Origin: Jatrophihabitans sp. GAS493
GTDB taxonomy: Bacteria > Actinomycetota > Actinomycetes > Mycobacteriales > Jatrophihabitantaceae
Length of the DNA: 64,000 bases
Direction of reading: 5' to 3'
Assembly (NCBI RefSeq): GCF_900230215.1
Contig: NZ_LT907982.1
Location: 124,001-188,000 of the forward strand
Within the stretch, counting starts at the first letter, position 1. Each line of letters starts with the position of its first letter. Positions 45,126 through 55,645 of the stretch are shown one piece after another. Made by a program: the position numbers and the translations under genes. A model generated the notes under the pieces. That model worked only from the letters and a program-made list of their open reading frames with translations, did no database searches and was not told the DNA's origin.

Positions 45126-46036
45126 GGGTCATCCCGTTCTGCCGCGGCCACAGCCGTCGGCGGTTTGGGCGCTGCCTGAGGCAGCGACTTCGGCACCGGC
45201 TGCAGGGTGGTCAGCGGAGCATGCTCGACTCGAGCGATATCCACCGCGCGCTGCACCCCGCGGCGCATTCCCAGATCCACCACACGCTGCGCGACGGCCC
45301 GCGCCGGCAGTACCGCCCGGAAGCGCCGGGGGGCGACGATCGAGCGCGACCGGCGGGCAATGCCCCGCTCGAGCGCGTCGATCGCCACCGAGAGTGGCGT
45401 GACGTGATGGAACGGATTCCCAGCCATCAACGAGGTGGCGGAGGCGGCCGCGAAACCCCGGCTGGTCATCTCGGTGTCCAGTTCGCCGAAGTACGCGATC
45501 CCCACCCGCGCACCGGAGGGACGCAGCTCCATCCGCAACGTGGTTCCGAGCGCCTCGACGGCCGCTTTGGAGGCACTGTAGGCGCCCATCAGCGGCAACT
45601 GCACCGCAGCCGCCACCGACGCCGTCAGGAGCGCATACCCGGCGGTGTGGTCGATGTACTCACCGGCGGCGTCGATCGTGTAGTAGGTGCCCAGCAGGTT
45701 CACCGCGATGGTGCGCTCGAAGGTCTCCCGATCCCCGCCGATCAGGGGCAGCGCGCTGGCTACGCCGGCGTTGGCCACCACCACGTCCAGACCACCGAGC
45801 TCAGCGGCCATCGCGGAGACGGCGGTGCGCAGCTGAGCGGCGTCGGTGACGTCGCACTCGCGGTGTGGCGCATCCGAGCACGCCTTCGCCACCCGGTCGA
45901 GGCATTCGGTCTCCAGACCAACCAAGGCAACCTGCGCGCCACGGGCGTGCAGACGCTGCGCCAGCGCGGCGCCGATGCCCCGCGCCGCTCCGGTGATGAG
46001 AACCCGCCGACCCTGCAGTGCCTCGTCACGAGCCAT
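45122..46036 (-). CDS. Short-chain dehydrogenase/reductase
   Basis: A 304-residue SDR. Cofactor motif TGAARGIG near the N-terminus, VVVANAG, catalytic Ser in LLTASVAAAVQ, and YSASK with catalytic Tyr and Lys. The C-terminal 80 residues (RRSRSIVAPRRFRAVLPARA onward) extend beyond the core, as in several actinobacterial SDRs. ATG 46036 is the first in-frame start with SDR similarity. Substrate unknown. Confidence 0.88.
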   Translation of the reverse strand: MARDEALQGRRVLITGAARGIGAALAQRLHARGAQVALVGLETECLDRVAKACSDAPHRECDVTDAAQLRTAVSAMAAELGGLDVVVANAGVASALPLIGGDRETFERTIAVNLLGTYYTIDAAGEYIDHTAGYALLTASVAAAVQLPLMGAYSASKAAVEALGTTLRMELRPSGARVGIAYFGELDTEMTSRGFAAASATSLMAGNPFHHVTPLSVAIDALERGIARRSRSIVAPRRFRAVLPARAVAQRVVDLGMRRGVQRAVDIARVEHAPLTTLQPVPKSLPQAAPKPPTAVAAAERDDP

Positions 46037-46109
46037 AGCTGGACAGTACATGCGTACCGCACTGAATCTAACTACAGGATCCAGCGATCGGCGCCGTCGG
46101 CACGGGCAG

Positions 46110-47153
46110 CTAGGCCTGATAGCCCGGTGGCGTGTGCGACGGATCGACGACCTCTGCCGGCTTCGGAGGCGGCGGCGGGGTCCCGTCACCGAATGGCCGC
46201 CCACCCAGCTCCTCCCGGCCGTGCCGGGTGAGCCAGCCGTTGAGATCCGGTCCCTTGGGCACGATCTGCGTCGGGTTCACGTCCTTGTGCACGATGTAAT
46301 AGTGCTGCTTTATCTGGACGAAGTCGGTTGTGTCACCGAAGCCGGGCGTCTGGAAGAGGTCCCGCGCGTAGGCCCAGAGCACCGGCATCTCCGACAGCTT
46401 GCTGCGGTTGCACTTGAAGTGACCGTGGTAGACGGCGTCGAAGCGGGCGAGGGTGGTGAAGAGGCGGACATCGGCTTCGGTGATGGTGTCGCCGACCAGG
46501 AACCGCTGCCGTCTCAGGCGCTCACTGAGCCAGTCGAGGCGGGCGAAGAGATGTTCGTAAGCCCGCTCGTAGGCCCGCTGCGAACCCGCGAAGCCGGCCC
46601 GGTAGACGCCGTTGTTGACGTCCCGGAAGACCAGGGCCGCCACCTCGTCGATCTCGTCCCGCAACTGCGGCGGGTAGAGCTCGGGCGCACCGTCTCGGTG
46701 AAATCGCGTCCATTCGGTGGAGAAGTCAAGGGTGATCTGCGGGTAGTCGTTCGTCACCACCTGCCCGGTGCTCACCTCGACGATCGCCGGCACCGTGATG
46801 CCCCGCGGGTAGTCGGGGAAACGGGCGAAGTACGCGTCGGCGATGCGCGGAATGCGCAGCACCGGGTCCAGGCCGTCCGGGTCCAGATCGAAGGTCCAGC
46901 TGCGCTGGTCGTGGGTCGGTCCACAGATCCCCATCGAGATGGCATCCTCCAGCCCGAGCAGCCGGCGCACGATGATCGAGCGGTTGGCCCACGGGCAGGC
47001 CCGCGCGACGATGAGGCGGTAGCGGCCGGCCTCGACCGGGTACCCATCCCGCCCGTCCTCGGTGATGCGGGTCTGGATGTAGTTGGTGTCGCGGGTGAAT
47101 TCGGCACCCGGCTCGATATAGCTCCCACCCAACGTGCTGACGTCGCTGCTCAT
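46110..47153 (-). CDS. Glutathione S-transferase-like protein, glutathionyl-hydroquinone reductase type
   Basis: A 347-residue xi-class (ECM4/YqjG-like) protein. The catalytic motif ACPWAN gives Cys53, and YRLIVARACPWANRSIIVRR, GITVPAIVEVSTGQVVTNDY and FLVGDTITEADVRLFTTLAR match the family. These enzymes remove glutathione from hydroquinones. Actinobacteria of this kind usually make mycothiol, so the thiol used may differ. The C-terminus has a proline run before PGYQA. Confidence 0.9.
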   Translation of the reverse strand: MSSDVSTLGGSYIEPGAEFTRDTNYIQTRITEDGRDGYPVEAGRYRLIVARACPWANRSIIVRRLLGLEDAISMGICGPTHDQRSWTFDLDPDGLDPVLRIPRIADAYFARFPDYPRGITVPAIVEVSTGQVVTNDYPQITLDFSTEWTRFHRDGAPELYPPQLRDEIDEVAALVFRDVNNGVYRAGFAGSQRAYERAYEHLFARLDWLSERLRRQRFLVGDTITEADVRLFTTLARFDAVYHGHFKCNRSKLSEMPVLWAYARDLFQTPGFGDTTDFVQIKQHYYIVHKDVNPTQIVPKGPDLNGWLTRHGREELGGRPFGDGTPPPPPKPAEVVDPSHTPPGYQA

Positions 47154-47228
47154 CCCGGTCCCCTTGATCGTCTTCGGTGGTGACCCGTCGGACGCTACGC
47201 CTGCGCGGCGATCAAGGTCGGCCGCGAT

Positions 47229-48140
47229 TCAGGCGCCGCGGACCGAGCGGGGGGCCGCGCCGTTCGCGGCGGCGAAGGCGAGGGTGAAGTGACCGTGTCC
47301 GTCGTTGAGGTAGACGCGCGGCGGGGCGTCGCCACCGCTCACCTGGACGTCCGTCTTGTGGTCGTGGTTGGCGTCCAACAGCGCGGTTGCGTACATGGTT
47401 TCACCGGTCGGGTCGGACTCCAGGGTGACGATGGCGCCGCTGGACCCGAAGGCGACGAGGGCCCCGGAACCGCTCTGGCCCGGCTGCGGCCCGTGGGAGA
47501 ACGCGTAGCTGGTCGCGATGTCGGTGCCACGCTTGCCGTCCAGGTTGCCGAAGTTCACGGGCACTCCGGGGTGATCATTGGCGAAGTGGATGGGCCCGGC
47601 AACGAAGGTCGCGCCGGAGCGGAGGAAGGTCTGGAAGCCCTCGCCCTGGTCGGTGGACTCCCACAGGTCGCCGCGGCCGTCACCGTTGAAGTCCTGCGAG
47701 CCGATCACGCTCGGCATCCACTCGGTTGGTCCGGCGGCCGACAGCACGTGGAACCCGCCCAGGGCATAGGAGTGGTTGAGCGTCGACGGGTACGGCCCGT
47801 CGAACCAGGTCACCACGATGTCATCAGTGGCACTGTGCTTGCGGGCAACAGCGACGCCCATGTCGGGGCAGATACCGCCGGCGGCGAGTCCCGGGATGGT
47901 GTACTCGTGCACTACCGGCGGGGCGAAGGTGCCGTTAGCGCGCCCCTTCTCGACGGTGACGGTGCAGCCGTTGGCATCAGAGCCGAGGGTGATTCGGTCG
48001 GGGCGAGCACCGCCGGTGACGTTGCCGAGGAAGGGCTGGTTGCGGCCGTCTCCGGTGTCGGCCGAGGCGGGCTGGGCCAGCGCAATCGTGGCGATGGCGA
48101 CGGTGGCGGCGGTGCTAGCGAGCAGAGCAAGGCGACGCAT
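47229..48140 (-). CDS. Secreted VCBS/FG-GAP-like repeat protein
   Basis: A 303-residue secreted protein. Signal peptide RRLALLASTAATVAIATIAL with likely cleavage after ASA about residue 28. DFNGDGRGDLW, NLDGKRGTDIA and LDANHDHKTDVQV are calcium-binding-like loops of FG-GAP/VCBS beta-propeller repeats. No catalytic domain seen. Divergent from groEL across 420 bp. Extracellular adhesion or binding role is only a guess. Confidence 0.75.
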   Translation of the reverse strand: MRRLALLASTAATVAIATIALAQPASADTGDGRNQPFLGNVTGGARPDRITLGSDANGCTVTVEKGRANGTFAPPVVHEYTIPGLAAGGICPDMGVAVARKHSATDDIVVTWFDGPYPSTLNHSYALGGFHVLSAAGPTEWMPSVIGSQDFNGDGRGDLWESTDQGEGFQTFLRSGATFVAGPIHFANDHPGVPVNFGNLDGKRGTDIATSYAFSHGPQPGQSGSGALVAFGSSGAIVTLESDPTGETMYATALLDANHDHKTDVQVSGGDAPPRVYLNDGHGHFTLAFAAANGAAPRSVRGA

Positions 48141-48304
48141 CTGAATTCCCCCCCAAGCGCGGCGACCCCCTGTCACCGACCTAACGCCGAATGTACGCAC
48201 GAGTACGGGGCGCGATCAAGTGTTTACCGAGAAATTCTGGAGTCAACTCTTCTGGGCGCCCGATGGGCACGGAGGAGGAGGATCCACAGCTCCCCGGGCG
48301 GTAG

Positions 48305-48331
48305 CTTGCACTCTCCATGCCCGAGTGCCAG
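48305..48331. promoter_or_regulatory. CIRCE-like operator 1 (degenerate)
   Basis: Core GCACTC (48308-48313), nine-base spacer, GAGTGC (48323-48328). Outer bases deviate from the TTAGCACTC-N9-GAGTGCTAA consensus. It is 35 bp from the next CIRCE centre to centre. Confidence 0.75.
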
Positions 48332-48339
48332 AATTGCAC

Positions 48340-48366
48340 CTAGCACTCACCATCGGCGAGTGCTAA
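48340..48366. promoter_or_regulatory. CIRCE operator 2 (HrcA site)
   Basis: CTAGCACTC-N9-GAGTGCTAA matches the CIRCE consensus at every arm position but the first. HrcA repressor binding here would keep groEL off until heat shock. It lies 195 bp before the groEL start. The rest of 48141-48560 contains no gene; the promoter itself I cannot place with confidence. Confidence 0.93.
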
Positions 48367-48548
48367 CCACCGGCGTCTACGGTGAGGTTGCACGGGCTTG
48401 GCGCCATCCGGCGCTTGTTCGCTCAGCCGTCCGTCGCGGGCACCCAAGCCGCCGATAACCACCTCGACTCGCTGTCGTTCAGCTACTGCTGTCCGCGGCT
48501 ACGGCCGAGGTGATCCAAGACAACTAAGCATGTCCACCTATCACGTGA

Positions 48549-50186
<1,638 letters not shown>

Positions 50187-50235
50187 ATCCTGACTCCATC
50201 GGGCGCCGCTGATCAGGGCGCCCAGCAATAACCTC

Positions 50236-50273
50236 GAAGAAGGGGCGGATCCGAAAGGGTCCGCCCCTTCTTC
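50236..50273 (+). terminator. groEL terminator
   Basis: Perfect arms GAAGAAGGGGCGGA (50236-50249) and TCCGCCCCTTCTTC (50260-50273), 10-nt loop, then TATT. The strongest hairpin in the window. Confidence 0.9.
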
Positions 50274-50387
50274 TATTCGGTCACGGGTCCGGCACGGGCT
50301 GGGTCTGGCACGGGCTGGATCTCGAAGATCCTGCAGATGGTGCACCAGGGCGCACACAATGCAGGACGTTCACACGACCGGGGTCGG

Positions 50388-52766
50388 TTAGGGACGGTGC
50401 CGGTGCTTGCCGGTGCTGCCGCCGCTCTCGATGCGACGGTGGCGACGCGGCTCGGTGACCGCCGGCTGCTCGCCGGTGATCTCCGGCGGCGCCGGCTGGC
50501 GCACGATCGGCGGAGGCAGCAGCACGGTCCGCTCCGCCGTCGGGGCCGGCTCGGCGGGAGAGCGCACCAGCGTGAGCTGTGGGGCCGGAGCCGGTGGGGG
50601 CGACGGGATGAGCACCAGCTTCGGCGCCGATCCGTCCGGCACCACCACCGGTCCCCCCTCGGTCACGCCGTAGCGGTCGTGGAAGCGCCGCAGCGGAGCC
50701 GGCGCCCACCAGTTGGCGGTGGACATCAGGCGCATCGCCGACGGCACCAGGAACGCCCGGATGATCGTCGCGTCGAGCAGCACGGCAACCGCGGTACCGA
50801 CACCGAGCTGCTTGATGAAGAGCACCGACGAGGTCGAGAAGGCCCCGACCGCGACACAGAGCAGCAGCGCGGCGCTGGAGATGATGCGCCCGCTACGCCC
50901 GACTCCGGTCGCCACCGCCTCGACGTTGTCGCCGTCGTGGTCGTAGGACTCCTTGATCCGGGCCATTAGGAAGACGCCGTAGTCGGTGGAGAGGCCGAAG
51001 CCGATCACGGCCACCAGAATCGGTTGGCTAAGGTCGATAGCTCCCGTGCTCTGGAAATGCAACGGCCCTTCCAGATGCCCCCACTGGAAGATCCAGACCA
51101 GCACCCCGATCGTCATGCTCACGTTCAGGATGTTCACCAGCAGCGTCTTCACCGGCAGAACCACTGAACCGGTGAGCAGGAAGATGACCAGCATGACGGC
51201 GATCGCCACCACCAACGCCGCCATCGGCAGGTGGGCCAGCATGCTCTGCTCGTTGTCGACGAAGGCGGCCGTCTCGCCGCCGACCAGCAATTTATTGGGA
51301 CTCGGCAGCTCGCGGATGTCATGCAGCGCGTTCTCAGCGGCCTGACTGAATGGGCCGTCGAAGACGACCGCGCTCAGGCTCCAGGTATCGCTGCCCAGGA
51401 AGACCGGCGCGGCGGGCACCACCACATGCGGCACCTTCGCCACCCGCTGGGCCAGCGTGGTGACCTCAGCCTGGGCCTCCTTCGGGGCTTCGACGGCGAC
51501 GTTGATGGTGGTTCCCCCGGAGTTCGGGAACTCCGAGGCGACTCGCTCACTGACGGTGCGCACGACCGAATTCGTCGGCAGCGAATTGACGTTGATGTTG
51601 CTGAACCGGGTACTCAACGCCGGCCAGGCGAGCGTCGCGACCAGGATGAGGCTGGCCACCAGCACCACCTTGGCGTGCCGCATAACCCACTTGGCCAGGC
51701 GATACCAGACGATCTTGTGGACGTGACCGGTGTCCTTGCGCCGGGCCCGAGCCGAGCCCGGCAGCGTGAGCGAATCGATCCGGTGCCCCAGCAGGACCAG
51801 CGCGGCCGGCAGCACGATGATCGACACGGTGGCCGAGACCAGGGTTACCAGCGCTCCGCCGACGCCCATCGAGAAGAGGAACTTCTGCGGGAAGAGCATC
51901 AGCGCCGACATGGAGGCGGCGACGGTGAGCGCGCTGAAGATGACGGTGCGCCCGGCGGCCATACCGGCGGCCAGCGCCGCCCGCGGGGTGTACCCGTAGA
52001 GGACAGTCTCCTCCCGATACCTGGACATGATGAAGAGGCAGTAGTCGATCGCCAGCCCCAGTCCGAGGCCGGTGACCAGGTTCAGAACGTAGCTGGAGAT
52101 GCTGGTGATCTCAACGACGCCGCGCAGCAGCATCAGCGTGGTCACGATCGCCAGCACGCCGATTCCGATGGTCACCGTCGCCGCGACCACGCCCCGGAAG
52201 ATCCAGAGCGCGAGCAGGAAGAGCAGGGGCAGCGCGAAGAGCTCCGCCTTGCTGAGGTCACCGGCGACCCGGTCGCCGATCTCCAGGCCGGTGACGCTTA
52301 CGCCGCCGAGGGCGACGTCAGGCTCGCCCTTGAACTGTTCGGAGATGCTCTTGGCCAGGACGTTGCGGTCGACGCCGCTCTTGAATTGGACGCTGACGAT
52401 CGCGGACTTGCCGTCCTTGGAGACCAGCGCCGGGCTGTTGCTGTTGAGGTAGCTCTGGACGTTGGCGACGCCCTCGTCGTTGAAGAACTTCAGGGCAACC
52501 TGGCTGACCCGATAGCGACCGGCGGTGCTCGCGATCCCGCCCTTGGGGCTGACGATGGCGACGATGTCGAGGTCGGCGCTCATTCCCGCGGCATTGGTCA
52601 GCCGCTGCGCGGTCAGTACGCTCTCGGCGGTCGGCGAGTCACTGTCGTTGGTCATCTTCGACAGCGTCGTCGAGCCGACGACGGCCGCCAGCAGCCCGAA
52701 GAGGATCGCGCCGAAGACGATCACGCGTCCGTGGGAGACCGTTCGCCGAATCAGGGCGGTGATCAT
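50388..52766 (-). CDS. MMPL family transporter
   Basis: A 792-residue RND/MMPL exporter. Two membrane blocks of six helices each alternate with two large extracytoplasmic domains. Proton-relay-type motifs are GLAIDYCLFIMSRYREE and GLSTDYGVFLMARIKE. The C-terminal 110 residues are Pro-rich, cytoplasmic and basic. ATG 52766 is the start; upstream codons to 52880 lack similarity. Mycobacterial relatives move cell-envelope lipids; the substrate here is unknown. Confidence 0.9.
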   Translation of the reverse strand: MITALIRRTVSHGRVIVFGAILFGLLAAVVGSTTLSKMTNDSDSPTAESVLTAQRLTNAAGMSADLDIVAIVSPKGGIASTAGRYRVSQVALKFFNDEGVANVQSYLNSNSPALVSKDGKSAIVSVQFKSGVDRNVLAKSISEQFKGEPDVALGGVSVTGLEIGDRVAGDLSKAELFALPLLFLLALWIFRGVVAATVTIGIGVLAIVTTLMLLRGVVEITSISSYVLNLVTGLGLGLAIDYCLFIMSRYREETVLYGYTPRAALAAGMAAGRTVIFSALTVAASMSALMLFPQKFLFSMGVGGALVTLVSATVSIIVLPAALVLLGHRIDSLTLPGSARARRKDTGHVHKIVWYRLAKWVMRHAKVVLVASLILVATLAWPALSTRFSNINVNSLPTNSVVRTVSERVASEFPNSGGTTINVAVEAPKEAQAEVTTLAQRVAKVPHVVVPAAPVFLGSDTWSLSAVVFDGPFSQAAENALHDIRELPSPNKLLVGGETAAFVDNEQSMLAHLPMAALVVAIAVMLVIFLLTGSVVLPVKTLLVNILNVSMTIGVLVWIFQWGHLEGPLHFQSTGAIDLSQPILVAVIGFGLSTDYGVFLMARIKESYDHDGDNVEAVATGVGRSGRIISSAALLLCVAVGAFSTSSVLFIKQLGVGTAVAVLLDATIIRAFLVPSAMRLMSTANWWAPAPLRRFHDRYGVTEGGPVVVPDGSAPKLVLIPSPPPAPAPQLTLVRSPAEPAPTAERTVLLPPPIVRQPAPPEITGEQPAVTEPRRHRRIESGGSTGKHRHRP

Positions 52767-52960
52767 CGAACGGTGCGCACCCCCAATGGCTCCCGAGACA
52801 TAAATCTTCTGAGTATCGGGGAAGTCTACTGGCGAGTAGCGAAAACGCCATAAGGGAATTTCGTCTAAATAAGATCCCAATCAGCCTGTTTCACCAGTGG
52901 TAGCGGTTTCGTCACCAGCAGGCGCACCCGCGTGAGGTATTTGCTGCTAAAGCGGGAGAA

Positions 52961-53482
52961 TCAGGCACTGATGTCGTGCAGGTGGTGCACCAGATCATGG
53001 GCAAAATAACGACCAAGTGAATCTACTGTGAAGACTGATCCATTCGAGCGCCGGCCGCGCCGCACCCACTGCTCGTCCTGCACCGAGCCGAAGATCCGGG
53101 CCGCGTCAGTGAACTGCACCTGCAGCTCTGCCGCCACCTGGGATGGGATCTGCTCGGCGTAGCGGTCGGTCACCGCGGTCTCGTCCTGGTCCCAGTTAGG
53201 AAACTGCGGGTCGTCATTGTTGAGCATCAGCTCGACCCGTTCGGTGAAGATCCGATTCACGTCACGGACGTGGCAGGCGTATTCAAGGGTCGACCAGGTG
53301 CGCGGCTCGGGGCGCTGCTTGGCGTCCGGGCGGGTCAGCGCGACGGTGAAGCGGTGACGGGCGTCGTCGACGATCCCAGCGACGTCGGAGCCGCTGACCT
53401 GGGCAGCATCGAAGCCGCACTCCGGACAGGGTTCGTCGAGAATCCAGGTCCAATCCTTGTCATCGACGGCCGGTTGCTCCAT
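52961..53482 (-). CDS. DinB family protein
   Basis: A 173-residue DinB/YfiT-like four-helix protein. An N-terminal CPECGFD (Cys19, Cys22) precedes TWSTLEYACHVRDVNRIFTE and the late GRYFAHDLVHHLHDI, whose histidines form the usual metal triad. These proteins are often thiol-dependent (mycothiol or bacillithiol) transferases. Function not proven. Confidence 0.86.
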   Translation of the reverse strand: MEQPAVDDKDWTWILDEPCPECGFDAAQVSGSDVAGIVDDARHRFTVALTRPDAKQRPEPRTWSTLEYACHVRDVNRIFTERVELMLNNDDPQFPNWDQDETAVTDRYAEQIPSQVAAELQVQFTDAARIFGSVQDEQWVRRGRRSNGSVFTVDSLGRYFAHDLVHHLHDISA

Positions 53483-53557
53483 GGCTCCACGATATCGAAG
53501 GGGACCCGCCCCTGACCAAGCCGTCGTCGGCGTGTCCGGGGCGAGCGTCGGTACTGC

Positions 53558-55429
53558 TCACCCCAGCTGTTCGTCGAGGTAGCACCAGCGCCAGGCCTCG
53601 CCGGGTTCGACGCTGCGCATCACCGGATGGCCGGTCTGACGGAAGTGCGCCTCCGCGTGCAACCCGACCGAGGAGTCACAGCAGCCGACGTGCCCACAAC
53701 TGAGGCACATCCGAAGATGAACCCAATTCGTCCCCTCCTCCAGACATTCGGCGCAGGCCCCAGGGGTCTGCTGCACGGCGGCTCGCGGCGCCTCCCGCAG
53801 GTGGCCGCACTCTCCGGCGACGGAGGGTCGGGCCACCAGGTCCTCGCCCAATCGCGAGTCCGCGCTCTCCAGCCGGTCCAGCAGCGACTCCTCGACGTCG
53901 ACGGCCGCCATCGCCGCCCGCAGCACCGGATAGTCGACCGTGCCCGAGTCCCGGGCGTCCAGAATCGTGTCACGCTCCGCGGCCAGCATCTGCACCCGCA
54001 GTCGCCGGTAGGTGACCGAGGGCGGCTCCAGCTCGGACTCGCTGCGGCCAAGACGCTCCCAGGCCTGATTGCTGCGGCTCGCCGCGCGCGCCCGTAGCTG
54101 CTCGATGACCTCCTCGGGGTCACTCGGCTGCCGGATCTCCTCCAGCCGATCGAGGCCGGCCCGGGTCGCCTCGGAGACGAGAGAGGCCGCCTGCAGCGCG
54201 TCATCGGCGGCATCCGGCCCCTGCAGCCCGAGGCGCCTCACCAGCATCGGCAGGGTGAGCCCCTGGATCAGAAGCGTCCCGGCGACGACGGTGAAGGCGG
54301 TGAGTTTCAGCAGGGGCAGCTGCGGGATGCTGTCGGGGAGCAGGAAGACCGCGGCCAGGGTCACCACCCCCCGCATTCCGCACCAGGAGATGACGGCCGC
54401 CGTCGACCAGCTCCAGGCCTGCTCCCGCAACTTGGGCGGCCCGATCTTGTAGGCCCCGCACGCCGCGAAGACCCAGACGACGCGGGCCAGCATGCAGGCC
54501 AGCAGCACCGCGACGCAGGTCGTCGTCACCAGCGCGAAGGAGTCACCGCTGTCGCGTACCCCGCGCAGCATGTCGCGCAACTGCAGGCCGATGAGCAGGA
54601 AGACGAGGTTCTCCAGGATGAATTGAATGGTGCTCCAATTCAGGCTCTCGGAGATTCGCGAGGTCGCCGATTGGATGCGCGGGGCGGTGTGGCTGAGCAG
54701 CAGGCCGGTGATCACCACCGCGACCACGCCGGATGAATGCACCGCCTCAGCCGGCACAAAGGCGACATACGGCGCGACGAAGGAGAGCGTGGTGTCGAGC
54801 ACCGGCTCGTCGATGTGCTTACGGATGTAGCCGAGGACGGTGGCGACCGCGATGCCGATGACGATTCCGCCGACGGCCGCAAGCAGGAAACGGGCCGCCA
54901 CCTCGCCGACGGTGATGTCACGGGTGATCGCGGCGATGGCGGTATTCAGGGCGACCAGCGAGGTGGCGTCGTTGAAGAGGCTCTCGCCCTCCAGGATGGA
55001 GATGGTGCGCCGCGGCATCCCGACGCGACGCCCGACCGCGCTGGCGGCGACGGCGTCCGGCGGTGCGACGACCGCGCCCAGGGCGAAGGCCGCGGCGACC
55101 GAGATCGCCGGGATTAGCCACCAGGTGACGACCCCGATGACGGCCGTACTGAAGGCGACGAGGCCGATCGACAGCAGCATAATGGGGCGCCGGTTGCGTT
55201 TGATGTCGACGAAGGACATCCGCAGCGCCGACGCGTAGAGCAGTGGGGGCAGCAGGCCGGTGAGGATCACCTCGGGGTTGATCTTCAGCTCCGGCACGCC
55301 CGGGATGAATGAGCCGATGACCCCGACGACCACGAGGGCGAGTGGCGGCGAGGCACCGAAGCGCTCAGCCAGGCCGGCCACACTGGCGACGACGACCACA
55401 AGAGCGACCAGCTCGACAGCGATATGCAC
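53558..55429 (-). CDS. CPA1-type Na+/H+ antiporter fused to a UBP-type zinc finger
   Basis: A 623-residue fusion. Residues 1-400 form a CPA1 cation/proton antiporter with about 12 membrane segments and APPDAVAASAVGRRVGMPRR plus EGESLFNDATSLVALNTAIA (the ND-type acidic site). A soluble helical region follows to about 540. The C-terminal 80 residues are a UBP/ZnF-UBP domain: CAECLEEGTNWVHLRMCLSC, GHVGCCDSS, HAEAHFRQTGHPV. Start GTG 55429. The domain binds ubiquitin C-termini in eukaryotes. Its bacterial partner is unknown. Confidence 0.9.
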   Translation of the reverse strand: MHIAVELVALVVVVASVAGLAERFGASPPLALVVVGVIGSFIPGVPELKINPEVILTGLLPPLLYASALRMSFVDIKRNRRPIMLLSIGLVAFSTAVIGVVTWWLIPAISVAAAFALGAVVAPPDAVAASAVGRRVGMPRRTISILEGESLFNDATSLVALNTAIAAITRDITVGEVAARFLLAAVGGIVIGIAVATVLGYIRKHIDEPVLDTTLSFVAPYVAFVPAEAVHSSGVVAVVITGLLLSHTAPRIQSATSRISESLNWSTIQFILENLVFLLIGLQLRDMLRGVRDSGDSFALVTTTCVAVLLACMLARVVWVFAACGAYKIGPPKLREQAWSWSTAAVISWCGMRGVVTLAAVFLLPDSIPQLPLLKLTAFTVVAGTLLIQGLTLPMLVRRLGLQGPDAADDALQAASLVSEATRAGLDRLEEIRQPSDPEEVIEQLRARAASRSNQAWERLGRSESELEPPSVTYRRLRVQMLAAERDTILDARDSGTVDYPVLRAAMAAVDVEESLLDRLESADSRLGEDLVARPSVAGECGHLREAPRAAVQQTPGACAECLEEGTNWVHLRMCLSCGHVGCCDSSVGLHAEAHFRQTGHPVMRSVEPGEAWRWCYLDEQLG

Positions 55430-55516
55430 TAGGCCATCATCCCCGTCACGTGTTTCGCCGTTCCGAAGCGGCCGCGGGTACGCCGTTCTGCGGCTCGCTT
55501 TCTCGTGCTCTGCGCG

Positions 55517-55554
55517 CGGAATTGCCGGTTTTCCGGCCAGAACCGGCAATTCCG
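55517..55554. repeat. Dispersed palindrome, copy B
   Basis: Perfect 14-bp inverted repeat CGGAATTGCCGGTT (55517-55530) / AACCGGCAATTCCG (55541-55554), 10-nt loop. On the minus strand it matches copy A (1014-1051) including the TTCACC and CGCG flanks. It lies between the antiporter and the AbiEi-like gene. Confidence 0.75.
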
Positions 55555-55567
55555 GGTGAAAGGCGGG

Positions 55568-55594
55568 TTATCCACAGACGGCCAGCTCTCCACA
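55568..55594 (+). other. Pair of DnaA-box-like 9-mers
   Basis: TTATCCACA (55568-55576, the DnaA-box consensus) and CTCTCCACA (55586-55594, weaker), same orientation, 18 bp apart. They lie 14 bp after palindrome copy B and 52 bp before the AbiEi-like start. A similar pair occurs at 59531-59558. Confidence 0.4.
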
Positions 55595-55645
55595 GATTCA
55601 TTCAGCGGCTCACGAAGGTGTCGGCGGCGCGATCTGCTGGTCGCC

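Noticed and set aside
51231..52853. Plus-strand open frame of about 540 codons opposite the MMPL gene
   Set aside because: His/Gln/Arg/Asp-rich translation with no motif; exact antisense of a clear transporter gene.
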